Source of the DNA: DATIJJ01 sp039936115
Lineage (GTDB): Bacteria > Pseudomonadota > Gammaproteobacteria > DSM-16500
NCBI GenBank assembly: GCA_039936115.1
Contig: JBDTIZ010000264.1
Coordinates: 1 to 15,968, forward strand
DNA: 15,968 nt
Direction of reading: 5' to 3'
Position 1 is the stretch's first letter. Every line of letters begins with the position of its first letter. This document shows positions 13,521 through 15,968 of this stretch, piece by piece. The translations under genes and the position numbers were made by a program. Below the pieces are notes generated by a model, which saw only the letters and a list, made by a program, of their open reading frames with translations, had not been told where the DNA came from and did no database searches.

Positions 13521-15623
13521 GTGGCAAGAGCAACACCAATTGAACGTTATCGAAATATCGGCATCATGGCGCACATTGATGCGGGCAAAACTACAACGAC
13601 TGAACGAGTTCTGTTCTATACTGGCGTGTCTCATAAAATTGGTGAGGTTCATGAAGGCGCAGCCGTTATGGACTGGATGGAACAAGAGCAAGAGCGCGGG
13701 ATAACCATTACATCAGCTGCAACAACATGCTTCTGGTATGGAATGGACAAACAATTTCCACAGCATCGTATCAATATTATTGATACACCTGGTCACGTAG
13801 ACTTTACCATCGAAGTTGAGCGTTCCTTACGCGTACTCGATGGCGCATGTGCAGTATTCTGTGCGGTTGGCGGTGTTGAGCCACAATCAGAAACTGTATG
13901 GCGTCAAGCAAATCGTTATGTTGTACCGAGATTAGGTTTTGTTAATAAGATGGACAGAGCCGGTGCAAACTTCTTGCGCGTTGTTGGCCAAGTACGTTCA
14001 CGTTTGGGTGCAAATCCAATCCCAATTCAATTACCGATTGGAGCGGAAGAGCATTTTGAAGGCGTTGTTGACCTTGTTCGAATGAAAGCTATTTACTGGG
14101 ATGATACAACTCAGGGCATGAAATACGAAGCTCGTGAGATCAGTCCAGCTATGATCGATGAGTGCAAAAAATATCGTGAAATCATGGTGGAAGCTGCTGC
14201 TGAAGCTGATGAAGAGTTGATGAATAAATACCTTGAAGAAGGCGATTTATCTGTAGAAGAAATTAAGAAAGGTTTGAGAATTAGAACAGTACGAAATGAA
14301 ATCGTACCGATGTTATGCGGTTCAGCATTTAAGAATAAAGGCGTTCAGGCTATGTTGGATGCCGTTGTCGAATATCTTCCATCACCAGCGGATGTACCTG
14401 CTGTGAATGGACATATTAATAATGCAGCTGAGACACCAACGCAAAGACATCCGACGGATGATGAACCATTTTCAGCGCTAGCATTTAAAATCGCAACTGA
14501 TCCATACGTTGGAACATTAACCTATTTCCGCGTTTACTCAGGCATATTGCAATCTGGAGATACAATCTTTAATCCAATTAAAGATAAAGAAGAGCGAATT
14601 GGGCGTCTCTTGCAAATGCATGCAAATACACGTAGCGAAATTAAAGAAGTTAGAGCAGGTGATATTGCAGCTGCGGTAGGCCTGAAAAAAGTTACAACTG
14701 GCGATACGTTATGTGCAACAGACAAAGTAATTGTACTTGAGAAAATGGTGTTCCCAGAGCCTGTTATCTCTGTTGCTGTAGAGCCAAAAACAAAAGCAGA
14801 TCAAGAAAAAATGGGCATAGCGTTAGGTAAGCTTGCGCAAGAAGATCCTTCATTCCGTGTTCATACAGATGAAGAATCAGGTCAAACCATTATTTCAGGT
14901 ATGGGTGAGTTGCATCTTGAAATTATTGTTGACCGTATGAAGCGTGAATTTAACGTAGAAGCAAACGTTGGTAAGCCACAGGTTGCGTATCGTGAAACCA
15001 TTAGAAATATGGTTGAACAAGAAGGTAAATACGTGAAGCAATCGGGTGGTAAAGGTCAGTATGGTCACGTTTGGATTCGCTTAGAGCCACGTGAGCCAGG
15101 TGCTGGATATGAGTTTGTTAATGATATTGTTGGCGGTGCGATTCCTAAAGAATTTGTTGGACCAGTCGACAAAGGCATTAAAGAACAAATGGAAAACGGC
15201 GTTATTGCAGGATTCCCAGTGGTCGATGTTAGGGTCACATTGTTTGATGGTTCGTATCATGATGTTGACTCTAATGAAATGTCGTTTAAGATAGCCGGCT
15301 CTATGGCATTTAAAGAAGGTGCCAAAAAAGCACGTCCAGTATTGCTCGAGCCTGTAATGAAGGTCGAGGTTGTTACCCCAGAAGACTATATGGGTGATGT
15401 CATGGGCGATCTCAATCGACGCAGAGGCGTCGTGCAGGGTATGGATGACTCTCCTTCCGGCAGAGTAATTCGAGCTGAAGTTCCGCTTGGAGAAATGTTT
15501 GGTTATGCCACAGATCTTCGGTCTATGTCTCAAGGTCGTGCAACCTATACGATGGAGTTTTCTAAGTATAACGAAGCACCTGCAAGCATAGCAGAACAAG
15601 TAATGACTAAAAGCACAGCGTAA
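13521..15623 (+). CDS. fusA: Elongation factor G
   Basis: EF-G is the GTPase that moves tRNA and mRNA through the ribosome and, with RRF, recycles it. The product has 700 residues (E. coli 704). G1 is AHIDAGKT at 17-24, the switch I region RGITITSAATT at 59-69, G3 DTPGH at 88-92 with H92, and G4 NKMD at 142-145. Domain II starts near PFSALAFKIATDP, domain IV has KQSGGKGQYGHVWI, and domain V ends the protein with YTMEFSKYNEAP. The start is GTG 13521, with AGGGG at 13507-13511 spaced by about 9 bases and a first residue run (ARATPIERYRNIG) like E. coli. It lies 17 bases after rpsG and 35 before tuf. This is canonical EF-G, not the EF-G2 paralogue. Confidence 0.99.
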   Translation: MARATPIERYRNIGIMAHIDAGKTTTTERVLFYTGVSHKIGEVHEGAAVMDWMEQEQERGITITSAATTCFWYGMDKQFPQHRINIIDTPGHVDFTIEVERSLRVLDGACAVFCAVGGVEPQSETVWRQANRYVVPRLGFVNKMDRAGANFLRVVGQVRSRLGANPIPIQLPIGAEEHFEGVVDLVRMKAIYWDDTTQGMKYEAREISPAMIDECKKYREIMVEAAAEADEELMNKYLEEGDLSVEEIKKGLRIRTVRNEIVPMLCGSAFKNKGVQAMLDAVVEYLPSPADVPAVNGHINNAAETPTQRHPTDDEPFSALAFKIATDPYVGTLTYFRVYSGILQSGDTIFNPIKDKEERIGRLLQMHANTRSEIKEVRAGDIAAAVGLKKVTTGDTLCATDKVIVLEKMVFPEPVISVAVEPKTKADQEKMGIALGKLAQEDPSFRVHTDEESGQTIISGMGELHLEIIVDRMKREFNVEANVGKPQVAYRETIRNMVEQEGKYVKQSGGKGQYGHVWIRLEPREPGAGYEFVNDIVGGAIPKEFVGPVDKGIKEQMENGVIAGFPVVDVRVTLFDGSYHDVDSNEMSFKIAGSMAFKEGAKKARPVLLEPVMKVEVVTPEDYMGDVMGDLNRRRGVVQGMDDSPSGRVIRAEVPLGEMFGYATDLRSMSQGRATYTMEFSKYNEAPASIAEQVMTKSTA

Positions 15624-15658
15624 TTGAGTAAAAAAAGATTTAATTAAGGGGAAATAAC

Positions 15659-15968
15659 ATGGCAAAGGCAGTATTTGAACGCAAAAAGCCACATATGAAT
15701 GTTGGAACAATAGGACATGTGGATCATGGTAAGACAACATTAACAGCAGCACTGACAAAGTGCATGGCTGAAAAATTTGGTGGTGAAGCATTAGCATACG
15801 ACCAAATTGACAAGGCACCGGAAGAAAAAGCCCGAGGCATCACGATTGCAACAGCCCATGTTGAATATGAATCAGACAAACGCCATTATGCGCATGTTGA
15901 TTGCCCAGGCCACGCAGATTATGTCAAAAACATGATTACCGGCGCAGCACAGATGGATGGAGCGATAT
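15659..15968 (+). CDS. tuf: Elongation factor Tu, N-terminal part (partial gene)
   Basis: The gene starts at ATG 15659 with AAGGGG (15646-15651) 7 bases upstream and leaves the window after 103 codons. The GTPase domain is clear: G1 GHVDHGKT at 19-26, the switch I RGITI with T62, and G3 DCPGH at 81-85, followed by ADYVKNMITGAAQMDG. H85 is the catalytic histidine (E. coli H84). This is the tufA position at the end of the str operon (rpsL, rpsG, fusA, tuf). The part seen does not overlap the part of the other tuf copy seen at 1-158, so their identity cannot be judged here. Confidence 0.98.
   Translation, partial: MAKAVFERKKPHMNVGTIGHVDHGKTTLTAALTKCMAEKFGGEALAYDQIDKAPEEKARGITIATAHVEYESDKRHYAHVDCPGHADYVKNMITGAAQMDGAI

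Noticed and set aside
15081..15818. A 245-codon open frame on the minus strand
   Set aside because: It runs antisense across fusA and the start of tuf, both unmistakable genes. Its translation is rich in Cys, His and Phe with no recognisable domain, as expected of a shadow frame.
1..15968. Mobile elements, CRISPR arrays, defence or toxin systems, recent gene transfer
   Set aside because: Every coding stretch is a known core gene in conserved order on one strand. No terminal repeats, spaced repeats or foreign-looking segments were seen.

Overview
This window is a conserved core of a gammaproteobacterial chromosome, read entirely on the + strand. It carries the fused rif and str gene clusters: tuf (3' end), tRNA-Trp, secE, nusG, rplK, rplA, rplJ, rplL, rpoB, rpoC, rpsL, rpsG, fusA, tuf (5' end). 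The proteins follow gammaproteobacterial types closely: E. coli-like SecE with three membrane segments, and beta and beta' with the lineage insertions SI2 and SI3. The DNA is AT-rich. The Ser/Gly/Asp-rich insertion in S7 and the general wording of beta' recall Legionella and Coxiella proteins, so a member of the order Legionellales is the best guess. This rests on remembered sequences, not on a search.

Layout. 1-1234 holds the end of one EF-Tu gene, tRNA-Trp, the translocase subunit SecE and the transcription factor NusG. 1235-3729 holds L11, L1, L10 and L7/L12, with a likely L1 target hairpin before rplK and a clear L10-leader kink-turn before rplJ. 3730-3920 is an intercistronic region with a Rho-independent terminator or attenuator. 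3921-12244 holds rpoB and rpoC, separated by a strong hairpin. 12245-12521 holds a 14-bp hairpin without a U-tract and then a near-consensus sigma-70 promoter with a leader hairpin. 12522-15968 holds S12, S7, EF-G and the start of a second EF-Tu gene.

The products work together. They are the translation elongation factors, stalk and decoding-site ribosomal proteins, the two catalytic RNA polymerase subunits, a factor that couples the polymerase to the ribosome, and one translocon subunit. Control appears to be by translational feedback (L1, L10), partial termination before rpoB, and a separate strong promoter with a GC-rich discriminator for the str part.

I found no mobile element, CRISPR array, defence system, toxin pair or unknown gene. 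There is no gene-free stretch above 300 bases. The points worth a second look are small: RNA structures between genes, a low-complexity insertion in S7, a shortened beta' tail, a TTG start for rpoC, and two tuf genes as direct repeats around the cluster. I do not see a new biological system here.
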